A DNA stretch of 52,226 bases from Methyloversatilis sp. (GCA_017984755.1 JAGNYW010000019.1:1-52226), one strand, 5' to 3'. Shown: positions 24,952-34,113, counted from the first letter of the stretch. Translations and numbers: made by a program. The notes: generated by a model from the sequence alone, not told the origin.

Positions 24952-26199
24952 ATGGCCACCCTGCTGTCGATACAGGAAGCGGAACAGCCCCTGCCGCATG
25001 CGCCGGCCTGGGCGGCCTTTCTCGAACTCGGTTTTCGCCCGGTCTATCTCGCCGGTGCGCTGTGGGCGCTGATTGCCGTCGCGCTGTGGATCTTCGCGCC
25101 GCACTGGCTGACCGGCCCGCTGGGCGGCATCGCGTGGCACGCACACGAAATGCTGTGGGGCTTCGTGGCCACCATCGCAGTCGGTTTTCTGATGACAGCC
25201 GGCGCGGCATGGACCGGCATCAATCCGGTGCAGGGGCGCGCGCTGGCGGCCCTGTGCGCGCTGTGGCTGGTGGCGCGGCTCGGCTTTCTTGCCGGTGATG
25301 CAACGACTTTCCTGATCGGTGCGATCGCCGAACTGCTGTTCTTCACCCTCGCCGCGGCAGCGCTGCTGCGCGCGGTGGTCGTGTCGCGCAACGCGCGCAA
25401 CTACGGCGTCCCCTTTCTGCTGCTGGCGCTCGGCGTGTCCGACGCGCTGTTCCTGCTGGCCGCGCACGACGGCGATTACGCGACGCTGATGCGCCACTTC
25501 AACGCCGGCATGCTGTGCATGACGCTGATCGCGCTGCTGGTGGCGCGTCGGGTCATTCCCTTCTTCGCCATGCGCGCGGTGCCCGGCCTGCAGATTCCGA
25601 TGCAGTTGCGCAGCGGTCATGTCCAGCTCGCCGCCAGCGGCATCGCCGTGGCATGCCTGCTGGCCGATCTGCCGATCGCGCAGGCACTGGCGCTTGCGGT
25701 GGCCGGCGCCGTCTCGCTGCTGCACTGGGTCAGCTGGAAACCGCAGGCCGTGCTGCACAAGCCGCTGCTGTGGATACTCTATCTGGGCTACGCCTCGCTC
25801 GGCATCGGCCTGCTGCTCGCCGCGGCGTCGGTCGCCGGTTTCGGCGCGCGCCCGGCGCTGCACATCCACGTGATCGCGATGGGCGGCTTCTCGCTGCTCA
25901 TCATCGGCATGATCACGCGCACCGCGCTCGGCCACCTCGGCCGCCCGCTGGAAACCGACCGCAGCATGGTCACCGCGTACGCACTGGTGATCGTCGCCAC
26001 CGTGCTGCGGCTGGGCGCGCTGCAGCCGACGCCGGCATCGGTGCATCTGCTGCATGTCGCCGCCGCGCTGTGGATCATTGCCTTCGCCCTCTACCTGTGG
26101 CGCTTCTTCCCGATGATGATCCGTCCGCGTGCCGACAGTCCGCCGCCGGCCGCAAAACCCGCCAGCGTCGCGGTCGGCATCACGCGACGCGGAGCGTGA
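24952..26199 (+). CDS. nnrS: NnrS family haem-copper membrane protein
   Basis: A 415-residue protein with about twelve membrane helices. It carries the NnrS signature WHAHEMLWGF and MGGFSLLIIGMITRTALGHLGR. NnrS relieves NO stress, by family knowledge probably by preventing iron-dinitrosyl complexes, and is usually regulated by FNR/NNR. ATG 24952 has GGAG at 24941-24944. It is followed after three bases by nsrR, so the two are an operon. Confidence 0.94.
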   Translation: MATLLSIQEAEQPLPHAPAWAAFLELGFRPVYLAGALWALIAVALWIFAPHWLTGPLGGIAWHAHEMLWGFVATIAVGFLMTAGAAWTGINPVQGRALAALCALWLVARLGFLAGDATTFLIGAIAELLFFTLAAAALLRAVVVSRNARNYGVPFLLLALGVSDALFLLAAHDGDYATLMRHFNAGMLCMTLIALLVARRVIPFFAMRAVPGLQIPMQLRSGHVQLAASGIAVACLLADLPIAQALALAVAGAVSLLHWVSWKPQAVLHKPLLWILYLGYASLGIGLLLAAASVAGFGARPALHIHVIAMGGFSLLIIGMITRTALGHLGRPLETDRSMVTAYALVIVATVLRLGALQPTPASVHLLHVAAALWIIAFALYLWRFFPMMIRPRADSPPPAAKPASVAVGITRRGA

Positions 26200-26202
26200 G
26201 CC

Positions 26203-26655
26203 ATGCGCCTGACCACGCTGACCGACTATTCGATGCGCCTGCTGATGCACGTGGCGCGTCACCCCGACCGGCTATGCACCATTGCCGAGATCGCCGAAAC
26301 CTACGACATTTCCGCGGCGCACCTGATGAAGGTGACGCATCAGCTCGGTCTTGCCGGCTGGATCGAAACCGTGCGTGGCAAGGGCGGCGGCATGCGGCTG
26401 GCGCATGCGCCCGAGGCCATCAGGCTGGGCGACGTGGTGCGCAGCGTCGAACCGGATTTCAGGATGGTCGAATGCTTCGACAGATCCGGGGTCACTGACT
26501 GCCGGCTTGACGGTCACTGCCGTCTGAGCGGCATACTCGGCGGCGCGCTGCAGGATTTCCTCGACCATCTCGACCGCTACACGCTGGCCGATATCCTGCC
26601 GCCGCCCGTCTCGTCCCTGCAACCCGCCGAAGCCGTGCTGAGGAGAATGCGATGA
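26203..26655 (+). CDS. nsrR: Rrf2-family NO-sensing repressor NsrR
   Basis: A 150-residue Rrf2 protein. HTH at about 24-62, dimerisation helix about 115-140, and three cluster-ligating Cys at 91, 100 and 106 (ECFDRSGVTDCRLDGHC), the NsrR arrangement; Asp8 is also present, the non-Cys ligand described for NsrR of Streptomyces. NO destroys the Fe-S cluster and releases the genes for NO detoxification. It begins three bases after nnrS and overlaps the next gene by four bases. Confidence 0.93.
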   Translation: MRLTTLTDYSMRLLMHVARHPDRLCTIAEIAETYDISAAHLMKVTHQLGLAGWIETVRGKGGGMRLAHAPEAIRLGDVVRSVEPDFRMVECFDRSGVTDCRLDGHCRLSGILGGALQDFLDHLDRYTLADILPPPVSSLQPAEAVLRRMR

Positions 26656-26954
26656 TGCCGACCGAAGACACGCTGCGCGCCGCGCTGCACACGGTACCCG
26701 ACCCCGAACTGGTGGAAAGCATCGTCGATCTCGGCCTGGTCAAGTCCATCGTGATCGGCGACGGGCGGGTCGATGTCGTGCTGATTCCGACCAGCGCCAC
26801 CTGCCCCATGGGCGAACTGCTGATCGAAGACAGCACGGCGGCACTGCGTGCAGCTTGTCCGCCTGGCTGCGATATTCACGTCGAATTCGACTGGGACACC
26901 GAATGGCATCCCGGTCGCATGAGTCCCGAACTGCAGCTGCGCTTCGGCTGGTAG
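26652..26954 (+). CDS. MIP18/DUF59-family iron-sulfur assembly factor
   Basis: A 100-residue SufT/PaaD-like domain: DPELVESIVDLGLVKSI at residues 17-33 and the conserved reactive Cys in TSATCPMG. Proteins of this family help insert Fe-S clusters. The placement right after nsrR (whose cluster is damaged by NO) suggests repair of NO-damaged clusters. AGGAG at 26641-26645 precedes the double ATG at 26652/26655; either may be used. Confidence 0.9.
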   Translation: MMPTEDTLRAALHTVPDPELVESIVDLGLVKSIVIGDGRVDVVLIPTSATCPMGELLIEDSTAALRAACPPGCDIHVEFDWDTEWHPGRMSPELQLRFGW

Positions 26955-27001
26955 CCATCCAATCCCCCTTCACGTACTCACACACCCGGCGGAGACATCC
27001 C

Positions 27002-27406
27002 TTGCAGATCACCACTTTCGACGAACTTCTCGATGCCGCACGCCAGCAGCCCGAACCGCAGCGGCTGCTGCTGCTCTTTGCCGCGGCCGAACTGCCCGAC
27101 GGCAGCACCGCTGCCGAGCGCGCCCGCTTCGAGGCGGGGCAGGGCGGCGCACTGGTGCCGCAGGTCTGCGTCGACAAGGCTCCCGATGAACTGCAGGACT
27201 TCGCCGCGCTGGTCGAAGAGGCGAAGCTGTTCACGCAGGGCTGGTCCATCGTGTTCGTGGCTGCGCTGTCCGGCAGCAAGGGCCAGCCGCCCGATACGCG
27301 CAGCATCGACACGGCGCTCGAGCGCATGGTGGAGTCGGTCAAGGCCGGCCGCCTCGACGGCATGATTCCATTCAACCGCAGCGGCCACGGCGTGCAGCTG
27401 GGGTGA
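27002..27406 (+). CDS. Small acidic protein of unknown function, copy 1 (TTG start)
   Basis: A 134-residue acidic protein. Block motifs: QQPEPQRLLLLFAAAELPDG, ERARFEAGQGGALVPQVCVDK, ELQDFAALVEEA and KAGRLDGMIPFNRSG. The start is TTG 27002 with GGAG at 26991-26994; no in-frame ATG fits. A second gene with about 60% similarity starts at 28632 with the same TTG-CAG start. I know proteins like this only from betaproteobacterial NO clusters, some carrying an odd ribonucleotide-reductase annotation, but no function can be named. Its stop overlaps the next gene start (GTGA). Confidence 0.85.
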   Translation: MQITTFDELLDAARQQPEPQRLLLLFAAAELPDGSTAAERARFEAGQGGALVPQVCVDKAPDELQDFAALVEEAKLFTQGWSIVFVAALSGSKGQPPDTRSIDTALERMVESVKAGRLDGMIPFNRSGHGVQLG

Positions 27407-28497
27407 CTGCCGTGCATCCGCCGCTGTGGCGCTGGACGGTCGTGGCCTGCGCACTGCTGGCCGCGCTCAATCTGCTGGCCGGCATCGGCGGCGGGCTTGC
27501 GCGTCTCGGGCTGCCGCTGCCGGCGGCTTCTCTGGCGCAGCACGGCGCCGTCATGGTGTGCGCCTTCTTCGGTACGGTGATCGCGCTCGAACGGGCGGTT
27601 GCGCTGCAGCGTTTGCCCGGTCTGCTGGCGCCGCTGGCTGCCGGTATCGGCGGTCTTCTGGCATGGGCGCTGCAGCTGCCGCTCGCTGCACAGGTCGCCT
27701 GGGCGGTGGCGGCCGCTGCGCTGGTCGCCCTTTATATACATGCAGGTCGCAGCCGCGCATGGTCGCTGCACCTGAAGGTCGAGATGGCGGGTGCCGTGTG
27801 CTGGCTCGCCGGCACGCTGGCCTGGATGGCTGGCGACCTCGCAGCGGGCATCCAGGGCTGGGTCGCCTTCCTGGTGCTCACCATCGCCGGCGAACGGCGC
27901 GAACTGATGCAGATGATCCGGCTGTCGGCGTTGCCGCGCGTGCTGTTCGCGGTCGGCGTCGCGCTGATGCTGATGGCCGTGGCGCTGTCGCCGTGGCAGC
28001 CGATCGTCGCGGGTGCGCTGTTGTGGCTGGCCTGCGCACTGCTCGCAGCGTGGTTGCTGCGCTGGGACATGGCGCCGCGCAAGTGGCGTGCGCCCGGCTG
28101 GCCGGGACACACCGCGCAGTGCCTCACCCTCGGTTACCTGTGGCTGCTGGCCGGCGCGCTGCTCGGTCTGTACGGTGTGTCGACGCCCGGTGCGCTGGCG
28201 GCCACCGGCCTGCATGCCGTCCTGCTCGGTTTCGTGTTCGCCATGGTGTTCGGCCACGCGCCCATCATCCTGCCGGCGCTGCTGCGGCTGCGACCGGTGT
28301 ATTCCGGCTGGGCGCGCGTGCCGCTGTGGCTGCTCGCGGCCAGCCTGCTGCTGCGCATCGCCGCCGGTGCGCTCGCGGACAGCCGCCTCTTTGCGGTGGC
28401 AGGTACCGGCCATGCGCTGGCCATCATCGGCTTCGCGATCGTGATGGCGACGGCGGTCGCACGCGGGCGCGCGGCCATGCCGGTACGGGTAGCCTGA
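27403..28497 (+). CDS. Polytopic membrane protein, distantly NnrS-like
   Basis: A 364-residue membrane protein with about ten helices. The block GLHAVLLGFVFAMVFGHAPIILPAL has a His-Gly spacing like the C-terminal His block of NnrS, and it sits in the same operon, so a haem or copper role in NO metabolism is possible. GTG 27403 overlaps the upstream stop; a second GTG at 27412 is possible. Confidence 0.72.
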   Translation: MTAVHPPLWRWTVVACALLAALNLLAGIGGGLARLGLPLPAASLAQHGAVMVCAFFGTVIALERAVALQRLPGLLAPLAAGIGGLLAWALQLPLAAQVAWAVAAAALVALYIHAGRSRAWSLHLKVEMAGAVCWLAGTLAWMAGDLAAGIQGWVAFLVLTIAGERRELMQMIRLSALPRVLFAVGVALMLMAVALSPWQPIVAGALLWLACALLAAWLLRWDMAPRKWRAPGWPGHTAQCLTLGYLWLLAGALLGLYGVSTPGALAATGLHAVLLGFVFAMVFGHAPIILPALLRLRPVYSGWARVPLWLLAASLLLRIAAGALADSRLFAVAGTGHALAIIGFAIVMATAVARGRAAMPVRVA

Positions 28498-28631
28498 CCG
28501 GATGCGTGCGGCAGGCGAGCGATCTGCAGCGCATGGCCCGACATGCAGCGTCGCCGCGCAAGCTGTCATGATGCCGACCGGAGAAAAGCACGGAGTGCGG
28601 GGCGGCCCGCCCGAACCTATGGAGAGATGTC

Positions 28632-29036
28632 TTGCAGAAAGCAACTTTTGACGGCCTGCTCGAAGCGATGCGCGAGCAACCCGAGCCGCAGCGCCTGCTG
28701 ATGGTGTTCGCCGTGGCCGAACTGCCGGAAGGCAGCAGCGACGAGGAACGTGCGCGTTTCGAAGCGGGCGAGGGCGGTGCGCTGGTGCCCTATGTCTGCA
28801 TCGACAAGACCACCGAAGAACTGACGAGCTTCGCCGCGCTGCTGGACGAGACGCGCACGCTCGAACCGGAATGGGCCCTCTTCTTTGCTGCGGCGCTGTC
28901 CGGCAAGGACGGCCGGGCCCCCACGGGTGCTGACGCCGACAAGCCGCTCGAGCGCATGGTGGCGGCGATCCGGGCCGGCAGGCTCGACGGGCTGATCGCC
29001 TTCGATCGCACCGGCGACGCGGTCAACGTCGGCTGA
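28632..29036 (+). CDS. Small acidic protein of unknown function, copy 2 (TTG start)
   Basis: A 134-residue paralogue of the protein at 27002, with the same blocks (EQPEPQRLLMVFAVAELPEG, ERARFEAGEGGALVPYVCIDK, SFAALLDETR, RAGRLDGLIAFDRTG). It also starts with TTG-CAG, six bases after GGAGAG at 28621-28626. The 16-residue segment FEAGxGGALVPxVCxDK is almost unchanged, so it is probably the functional core, including one Cys. Function unknown. Confidence 0.85.
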   Translation: MQKATFDGLLEAMREQPEPQRLLMVFAVAELPEGSSDEERARFEAGEGGALVPYVCIDKTTEELTSFAALLDETRTLEPEWALFFAAALSGKDGRAPTGADADKPLERMVAAIRAGRLDGLIAFDRTGDAVNVG

Positions 29037-29054
29037 TGGTTCCCATCGGATCGC

Positions 29055-29468
29055 GTGACTGACATGGCGCTGCTCGAACTGTATCCGCAGGTACGACACG
29101 CCCACATCGGACTGGTCGCCGTCAGCGGGGTGCTGTTCGCGCTGCGCGGCATCGGCGTGCTCGCCGGTGCCGGTTGGAGCATGCGCCGCCCGGTGAGGCT
29201 GCTCAGCCAGGTCATCGACACCGCGCTGCTGGGTGCTGCGCTGCTGCTGCTCCATCTGCTGCAGCTCAATCCGTTCGCCATCCCCTGGCTGGCCACCAAG
29301 CTTGCGCTGCTGGCCGTCTACATCGTGCTCGGCAGCTTCGCGCTCAAGCGCGCGCGCAGCCGCCCGGCGCGCGCGTCGTTCTTCGTGGCCGCACTGTCGG
29401 TGTTCGCATTCATGATCGGCGTGGCTCTGGCGCACCACCCGCTCGGTTTTTTCAGTCGCCTGCCCTGA
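29055..29468 (+). CDS. SirB2-like small membrane protein
   Basis: A 137-residue protein with four membrane helices and an H-H-rich end: YPQVRHAHIGLVAVSGVLFALRG, LSQVIDTALLGAALLLLHLL, ATKLALLAVYIVLGSFALKRAR, and a last helix ending LAHHPLGFF. It matches the SirB2 family. GTG 29055 or ATG 29064 can start it. It is close behind the acidic protein and probably shares its transcript. Confidence 0.85.
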   Translation: MTDMALLELYPQVRHAHIGLVAVSGVLFALRGIGVLAGAGWSMRRPVRLLSQVIDTALLGAALLLLHLLQLNPFAIPWLATKLALLAVYIVLGSFALKRARSRPARASFFVAALSVFAFMIGVALAHHPLGFFSRLP

Positions 29469-29480
29469 GCGGAGATTCAC

Positions 29481-30137
29481 ATGTCGATGACTGCAGAGGA
29501 TCTGAAGACCTGGCGTCGTGCCGAACGGCAGCGCCTGCTGGCGCTGCGCGAAGCGCTGCCGGCGAGCGAACGCATGGCGCGCAACGACGCCGTCACGGCC
29601 TTGCTGGAACAGGGTTTTCCGTTGCTGCGGAACATGACGATCGGCTTCTGCTGGCCGTACCGGGGCGAGTTCGACGCACGCTTCCTGATCCATGCGCTGC
29701 GTCCGCACGGCGCGCGGGCGGCCCTGCCGGAAGTGGTCGCGCGCGATACGCCGCTGGTGTTCCGTGAATGGTGGCCGGGCGTGGCGATGACGCCGGGCGT
29801 GTTCGACCTGCCGGTACCCGACGACACCAACGTCGTGCAGCCGCACGCGCTGCTGATTCCGCCGGTCGGCTTCGACGCGCACGGCTTCCGGCTCGGTTAC
29901 GGTGGCGGCTTCTTCGATCGCACGCTGGCTGCGTGCACCGTGCAGCCGCTGAAGATCGGCGTCGGCTTCGAACTGTCGCGCCTGCCGACCATTCACCCGC
30001 AGCCGTACGACATGCCGATGGATTTCATCGTCACCGAAGCCGGCATCCACGTCGTCGAAGACGGCCTCCATCCCATCACCGCGCCCGAGTGCGCACAGCG
30101 CGCGCAAGCCCTTGTTGCCGAGCGCCTCGCCGGCTGA
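29481..30137 (+). CDS. fau: 5-Formyltetrahydrofolate cyclo-ligase
   Basis: A 218-residue MTHFS-family enzyme: RRAERQRLLALREALP and NDAVTALL near the N-terminus, LLIPPVGFDAHGFRLGYGGGFFDR (137-160), the conserved core with the ATP-binding GYGGG. It converts 5-formyl-THF to 5,10-methenyl-THF with ATP. It starts 12 bases after the SirB2-like gene and ends 9 bases before ravA. Confidence 0.94.
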   Translation: MSMTAEDLKTWRRAERQRLLALREALPASERMARNDAVTALLEQGFPLLRNMTIGFCWPYRGEFDARFLIHALRPHGARAALPEVVARDTPLVFREWWPGVAMTPGVFDLPVPDDTNVVQPHALLIPPVGFDAHGFRLGYGGGFFDRTLAACTVQPLKIGVGFELSRLPTIHPQPYDMPMDFIVTEAGIHVVEDGLHPITAPECAQRAQALVAERLAG

Positions 30138-30146
30138 AAGTCACCG

Positions 30147-31604
30147 ATGAATCCCGCACTGTCCGCCCGCCTGCATACCCTGATCGACGCGCTCGAACAC
30201 GGTCTGGTCGAGCGCCGCCCGGTCGTGCGCCTGTGTCTGCTGACCGCGCTGGCCGGCGAGCACACGCTGCTGATCGGGCCGCCCGGCACCGCCAAGAGCG
30301 AACTGGCGCGTCGCCTGCGCAGCGCCTTCCGCGACGCCCGCTACTTCGAGCGTCTGCTCACCCGCTTCTCGGTGCCCGAAGAGCTGTTCGGTCCGCTGTC
30401 CATCCGCGCGCTCGAAGAAGACCGCTACGAGCGCCACACCGACGGCTTCCTGCCCGATGCGGCGATCGCCTTCATCGACGAGGTGTTCAAGGCCAACAGC
30501 GCCATCCTCAATGCACTGCTCACGCTGCTGAACGAACGCGAATTCGACAACGGTGCGGGCCGCCAGCTGTGCCCGCTGATCAGCGTGATCGGCGCCACCA
30601 ACGAGGTACCGGAAGACGAAGTGGGTGAAGCCTTCTTCGACCGCTTTCTGGTGCGCGTGCCGGTGGTGCCGGTCAGCGCCGCCGGTTTCGGTGCGCTGCT
30701 CGGTACGCGCTGTGCCGACGAATGGTCCCCGCCGGACGCCGCACTGGCGCTGGGCGACGAAGATCTCGGCGCCATTGCGCAGGCCGCGCACGACGTCGCG
30801 CTGCCGCCACGCGTAATCGGCGTGCTGGCCGAACTGCGCGCCGAACTGGCGAGTGACGGTCTGTACGTGTCCGACCGCCGCTGGGTCAAGACCGTGTGGC
30901 TGCTGCGCGTGACGGCGGCCAGCGAAGGCCGCGGCGCGATCGGGCTGTGGGATCTGCTGCTGCTGCCGGCCTGCATCGGCAGCGATGCCGAACGTCAGTC
31001 CGCGCTCGCGGACTGGCTGCATGCGCGGCTCGGCCTGCGCGAAGCGTTCGCGCCGGCGCGCCTTACGCGCGTCGTGCAGGCCTTCGAGGCACAGCTCGAA
31101 ACCGAACAGAAAGCCAACGATCTCGATTACGACGATGCAGGGCGGCTGCGTTTTTCGCAGGCGGAGGGGGTGGCCGGGATGGCCGAGCGCCTTGCCGACA
31201 GCATCGGCGACGCCAAGGGCGGGTCGGGTGCGTTGCGCATGAGCTACAGCCGTCGGCGTCGCTACGGTCCGGTGCACATCGCTGCCCGCACGGCGCAGAT
31301 CGACGACCTGCTCGCGCGCATCGCGACCTACGGCGATGAACTGCTCGCCGAGCGCGCCAGTCTGGCCGAGTGCCGGCGCCGCACGCTGTGGCTCGACGAT
31401 GCGCTGCTCGCGCGGGTCGATGCCAACCTCGCCGCGACCGCCGTGGTGATCGATCAGCTGGCCGAACGCGCGCGCGGCGCGCGGCGCGGCTTCGAGAATC
31501 TGCCGCGGCTGCCGCAGTTCGACCTGCCGGACGTTGCGCGTCCGGATCACCCTCTGATCTGCGACGTGCCGCCCGAACCGGTGCTGCACGAGCCGCTGGC
31601 GTGA
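30147..31604 (+). CDS. ravA: MoxR-family AAA+ ATPase RavA
   Basis: A 485-residue AAA+ protein. Walker A GPPGTAKS (44-51), Walker B AIAFIDEVFKAN with D111-E112, sensor ATNEVPEDE, and a C-terminal LARA-like domain. RavA partners with the VWA protein ViaA and in E. coli acts with respiratory complexes and in aminoglycoside uptake. The stop overlaps the viaA start by four bases. Confidence 0.93.
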   Translation: MNPALSARLHTLIDALEHGLVERRPVVRLCLLTALAGEHTLLIGPPGTAKSELARRLRSAFRDARYFERLLTRFSVPEELFGPLSIRALEEDRYERHTDGFLPDAAIAFIDEVFKANSAILNALLTLLNEREFDNGAGRQLCPLISVIGATNEVPEDEVGEAFFDRFLVRVPVVPVSAAGFGALLGTRCADEWSPPDAALALGDEDLGAIAQAAHDVALPPRVIGVLAELRAELASDGLYVSDRRWVKTVWLLRVTAASEGRGAIGLWDLLLLPACIGSDAERQSALADWLHARLGLREAFAPARLTRVVQAFEAQLETEQKANDLDYDDAGRLRFSQAEGVAGMAERLADSIGDAKGGSGALRMSYSRRRRYGPVHIAARTAQIDDLLARIATYGDELLAERASLAECRRRTLWLDDALLARVDANLAATAVVIDQLAERARGARRGFENLPRLPQFDLPDVARPDHPLICDVPPEPVLHEPLA

Positions 31605-33244
31605 CGCCGCACACCGGCGCGCCGCTGCTGTTCGAGGCGCACGAAGCGCGGCTCGGTGCGCTCGATGCGCTGCCGCGCACGTTGTGGCTGGGCGGTCTCA
31701 CGCATGCGCAGGGCCGGCTCGAACCGCGGCTGGCCACGCTGGTCGCGCTGCGCGAGGCGCTGGTCGGCGGGCGCGTGCCGCTCGCCGCCGAGTGGGGCTG
31801 GCCCGCCGCGCAGGGCGTGCCGGCGCTGTGCGACACCTTCGCCGCACTCGACCTCGCCGCCTACTGCACCGGCCGGCAGGAACTGACCGACACGGTCGTG
31901 CTGAGCCTCATGTTCCATCTCGATTTCGTCGTCGACTATCGCGACCGCGGCGCCCGCGAGACGGTCGCCTTCGACATGGCGCTCGAAGCCTTCGCCGCCG
32001 ACTGGCAGAACCGGCGCGGCCAGATGGACGAACTGATCGACGTCTTCGGCAAGCTGCCGGATGACGGCAAGAACACCCGCTGGGACCTCATTCCAGGCCT
32101 GCTGCGCAGCGAGGGCTGGCGCGAGGTGGTGCGCATCCGCCGGCTGCTCGAACGTCTGCCGGAACTGGCGCAGTGCATCCGCCGGCTCGGTCGTGCGCGC
32201 CCGTCCGACGAGACGGATGACGCCAGCCGCGAACAGGTCACCGTGCTGGACGAAGCGGTCGCGCGGCGCACCGAGCGGTACACCGTGCGCGTGCCCGACA
32301 TGCCGGGCGAGACGCTGGGCCTGCATCGCGCCGACCGCATTGCCCGCATGCTGCCCGCCGAGGCGCTGCTGCTCGGTCACCCGAAGCTGCGCATGGTGTG
32401 GCATGCGCGACGGGCCGAGCGCACGCTGCTCTGTTACGAGGACGATGACCGCATGCAGGAGGTGCGGCAGTTCGAAGCGCCGGTGCTGCAGCCGCGCCCC
32501 GATCCGCAGCGCGACCGGCGGCTCGAAATGGGGCCGCTGCTGGTGTGCGTCGACACCTCCGGCTCGATGCAGGGCGGCGCCGGCCAGGTCGCCAAGGCGG
32601 TGGTGCTCGAGGCGGTGCGCACCGCGCATGCGCAGGGCCGCGCGTGCCACGTGTTCGCCTTCGGCGGGCCGGACGAAGTGGTTGATCTCGAAGTCAGCGT
32701 CGATGCAGCAGGTATCGAACGCCTCATCCAGTTCCTCGGCCAGGGCTTCCGCGGCGGCACCGACATCTGCGGTCCGCTGGAAAAATCCATCGAACGCCTC
32801 GAAAGCGCGGCCTGGAAAATGGCCGATCTGCTGATCGCCTCGGATGGCGAATTCGGTGCCACGCCCGAACTGGTCGCGCGCCTCGATGCGGCGAAAGCCG
32901 CGCTCGGCCTGCGCGTGCAGGGCGTGCTGATCGGCGACCGCGAAACCATCGGCTTCCTCGAAGTCGCCGACGACATCCACCCGGTGCGCGACTGGCGCCG
33001 CTACGGCGACGACGCACGCGGCAACGGCGACTCGCCGCTGCACACGCATCGCCTGACCGCCCTCTACTTCCCCGGTGCGCTGCGCACCCCGGAAAACCGG
33101 GATGCCACCGTGAGCGGCGAAGTGGCCTCGGCGGCGGTGCGCGCCGGCCTGCGCCGCGGCCAGTCGCTGCCGCTGCATGTTGCCGAACAAGCCGCACAAG
33201 CTGCCAACCTCGCCGTGAAACCCGAACCGACGGACGACCCATGA
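31601..33244 (+). CDS. viaA: VWA-domain protein ViaA
   Basis: A 547-residue protein that starts with GTG 31601 overlapping ravA. The C-terminal VWA domain has an intact MIDAS motif DTSGS (D318, S320, S322) and GGTDICGP later in the domain. The N-terminal half is helical as in ViaA. It is longer than E. coli ViaA (483 residues). Its stop overlaps the DUF364 gene by four bases. Confidence 0.92.
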   Translation: MTPHTGAPLLFEAHEARLGALDALPRTLWLGGLTHAQGRLEPRLATLVALREALVGGRVPLAAEWGWPAAQGVPALCDTFAALDLAAYCTGRQELTDTVVLSLMFHLDFVVDYRDRGARETVAFDMALEAFAADWQNRRGQMDELIDVFGKLPDDGKNTRWDLIPGLLRSEGWREVVRIRRLLERLPELAQCIRRLGRARPSDETDDASREQVTVLDEAVARRTERYTVRVPDMPGETLGLHRADRIARMLPAEALLLGHPKLRMVWHARRAERTLLCYEDDDRMQEVRQFEAPVLQPRPDPQRDRRLEMGPLLVCVDTSGSMQGGAGQVAKAVVLEAVRTAHAQGRACHVFAFGGPDEVVDLEVSVDAAGIERLIQFLGQGFRGGTDICGPLEKSIERLESAAWKMADLLIASDGEFGATPELVARLDAAKAALGLRVQGVLIGDRETIGFLEVADDIHPVRDWRRYGDDARGNGDSPLHTHRLTALYFPGALRTPENRDATVSGEVASAAVRAGLRRGQSLPLHVAEQAAQAANLAVKPEPTDDP

Positions 33245-34113
33245 GCTTCGCCACCGACTATCTCGCACAGATCGAAACCATCGCGGCACGCATGCCGCTG
33301 CCGCGCGTGCGCGCGCTGCACCTGCCGCCTGCGCGCCCGGACGAACCCTGCCGCGACGGCACAAGCGGACATGCCAGAGGCGAGTTCTGTGCACTCGAAC
33401 TGGACGATGGCTCGATCGGCCTCTCCTACGTGCTGCTCGACGACACGCTCGCCCGCCTGCGCCAGGGGCCCGGCTCGTGCGGCGTGGCCGGTGTCGACGC
33501 GCTGGAACTCGCGCGCCGCTACGTCACCGGTCAGGGCATCGACCGCACGCTCGGCTTCGTGTGCGCCAACGCCATCACGCGCTGCCTGTTCGACCGGGCC
33601 GGCTTCCGCCCGCCGGACAGCAGCGATTCCATCGGCGGGATGAATCCGCAGCCGGGCGAACGCATCGGCATGATCGGTCTGTTCGGGCCGCTGGTGCCGC
33701 GCATCGTCGAGGCGGGCGCACAGCTCACCGTGATCGAGCTGGACGAAAGCGCCGTCGGCGACCGCGACGGCTGGCACGTCACCACCGATGCCACCGAACT
33801 GGAGGGCTGCAGCAAGGTGCTCTCGACCAGCACCCTGCTGCTCAACGACACCCTCGACCGCATGCTCGGCCACTGCCGCAATGCGCAGTGGTTTGCCATG
33901 GTCGGGCCGAGCGCCGGCTGCCTGCCCGATGCGCTGTTCGCGCGCGGCGTCACGCTGCTCGGCGGCAGCTGGGTGGAAGACCGCACCGCCTTCATCGAAG
34001 GCCTCGTGTCGGGAGACAAGGACAACCGGAAGGGACGGAAGGCGACGAGCAAGTTCGCACTCACCGCAGCGGGTTATCCGGGCTTCTCCGAACTGGTGGC
34101 CCGGATAGGCTGA
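33241..34113 (+). CDS. DUF4213/DUF364 Rossmann-like protein
   Basis: A 290-residue protein: N-terminal DUF4213-like part (1-115), then a Rossmann-like half starting ERIGMIGLFGPLVPRI, with DATELEGCSKVLSTSTLLLNDTLDRML and VGPSAGCLPDALFARGV. This is the DUF364 layout, whose members bind nucleotides or metal/nickel chelates in known structures; function is unclear. The ATG overlaps the viaA stop, so the three genes form one translationally coupled operon. Confidence 0.9.
   Translation: MSFATDYLAQIETIAARMPLPRVRALHLPPARPDEPCRDGTSGHARGEFCALELDDGSIGLSYVLLDDTLARLRQGPGSCGVAGVDALELARRYVTGQGIDRTLGFVCANAITRCLFDRAGFRPPDSSDSIGGMNPQPGERIGMIGLFGPLVPRIVEAGAQLTVIELDESAVGDRDGWHVTTDATELEGCSKVLSTSTLLLNDTLDRMLGHCRNAQWFAMVGPSAGCLPDALFARGVTLLGGSWVEDRTAFIEGLVSGDKDNRKGRKATSKFALTAAGYPGFSELVARIG

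Noticed and set aside
29400-29480. A 6S RNA gene, which often precedes the cyclo-ligase gene in proteobacteria.
   Set aside because: Only 12 bases separate the SirB2-like and cyclo-ligase genes, leaving no space.
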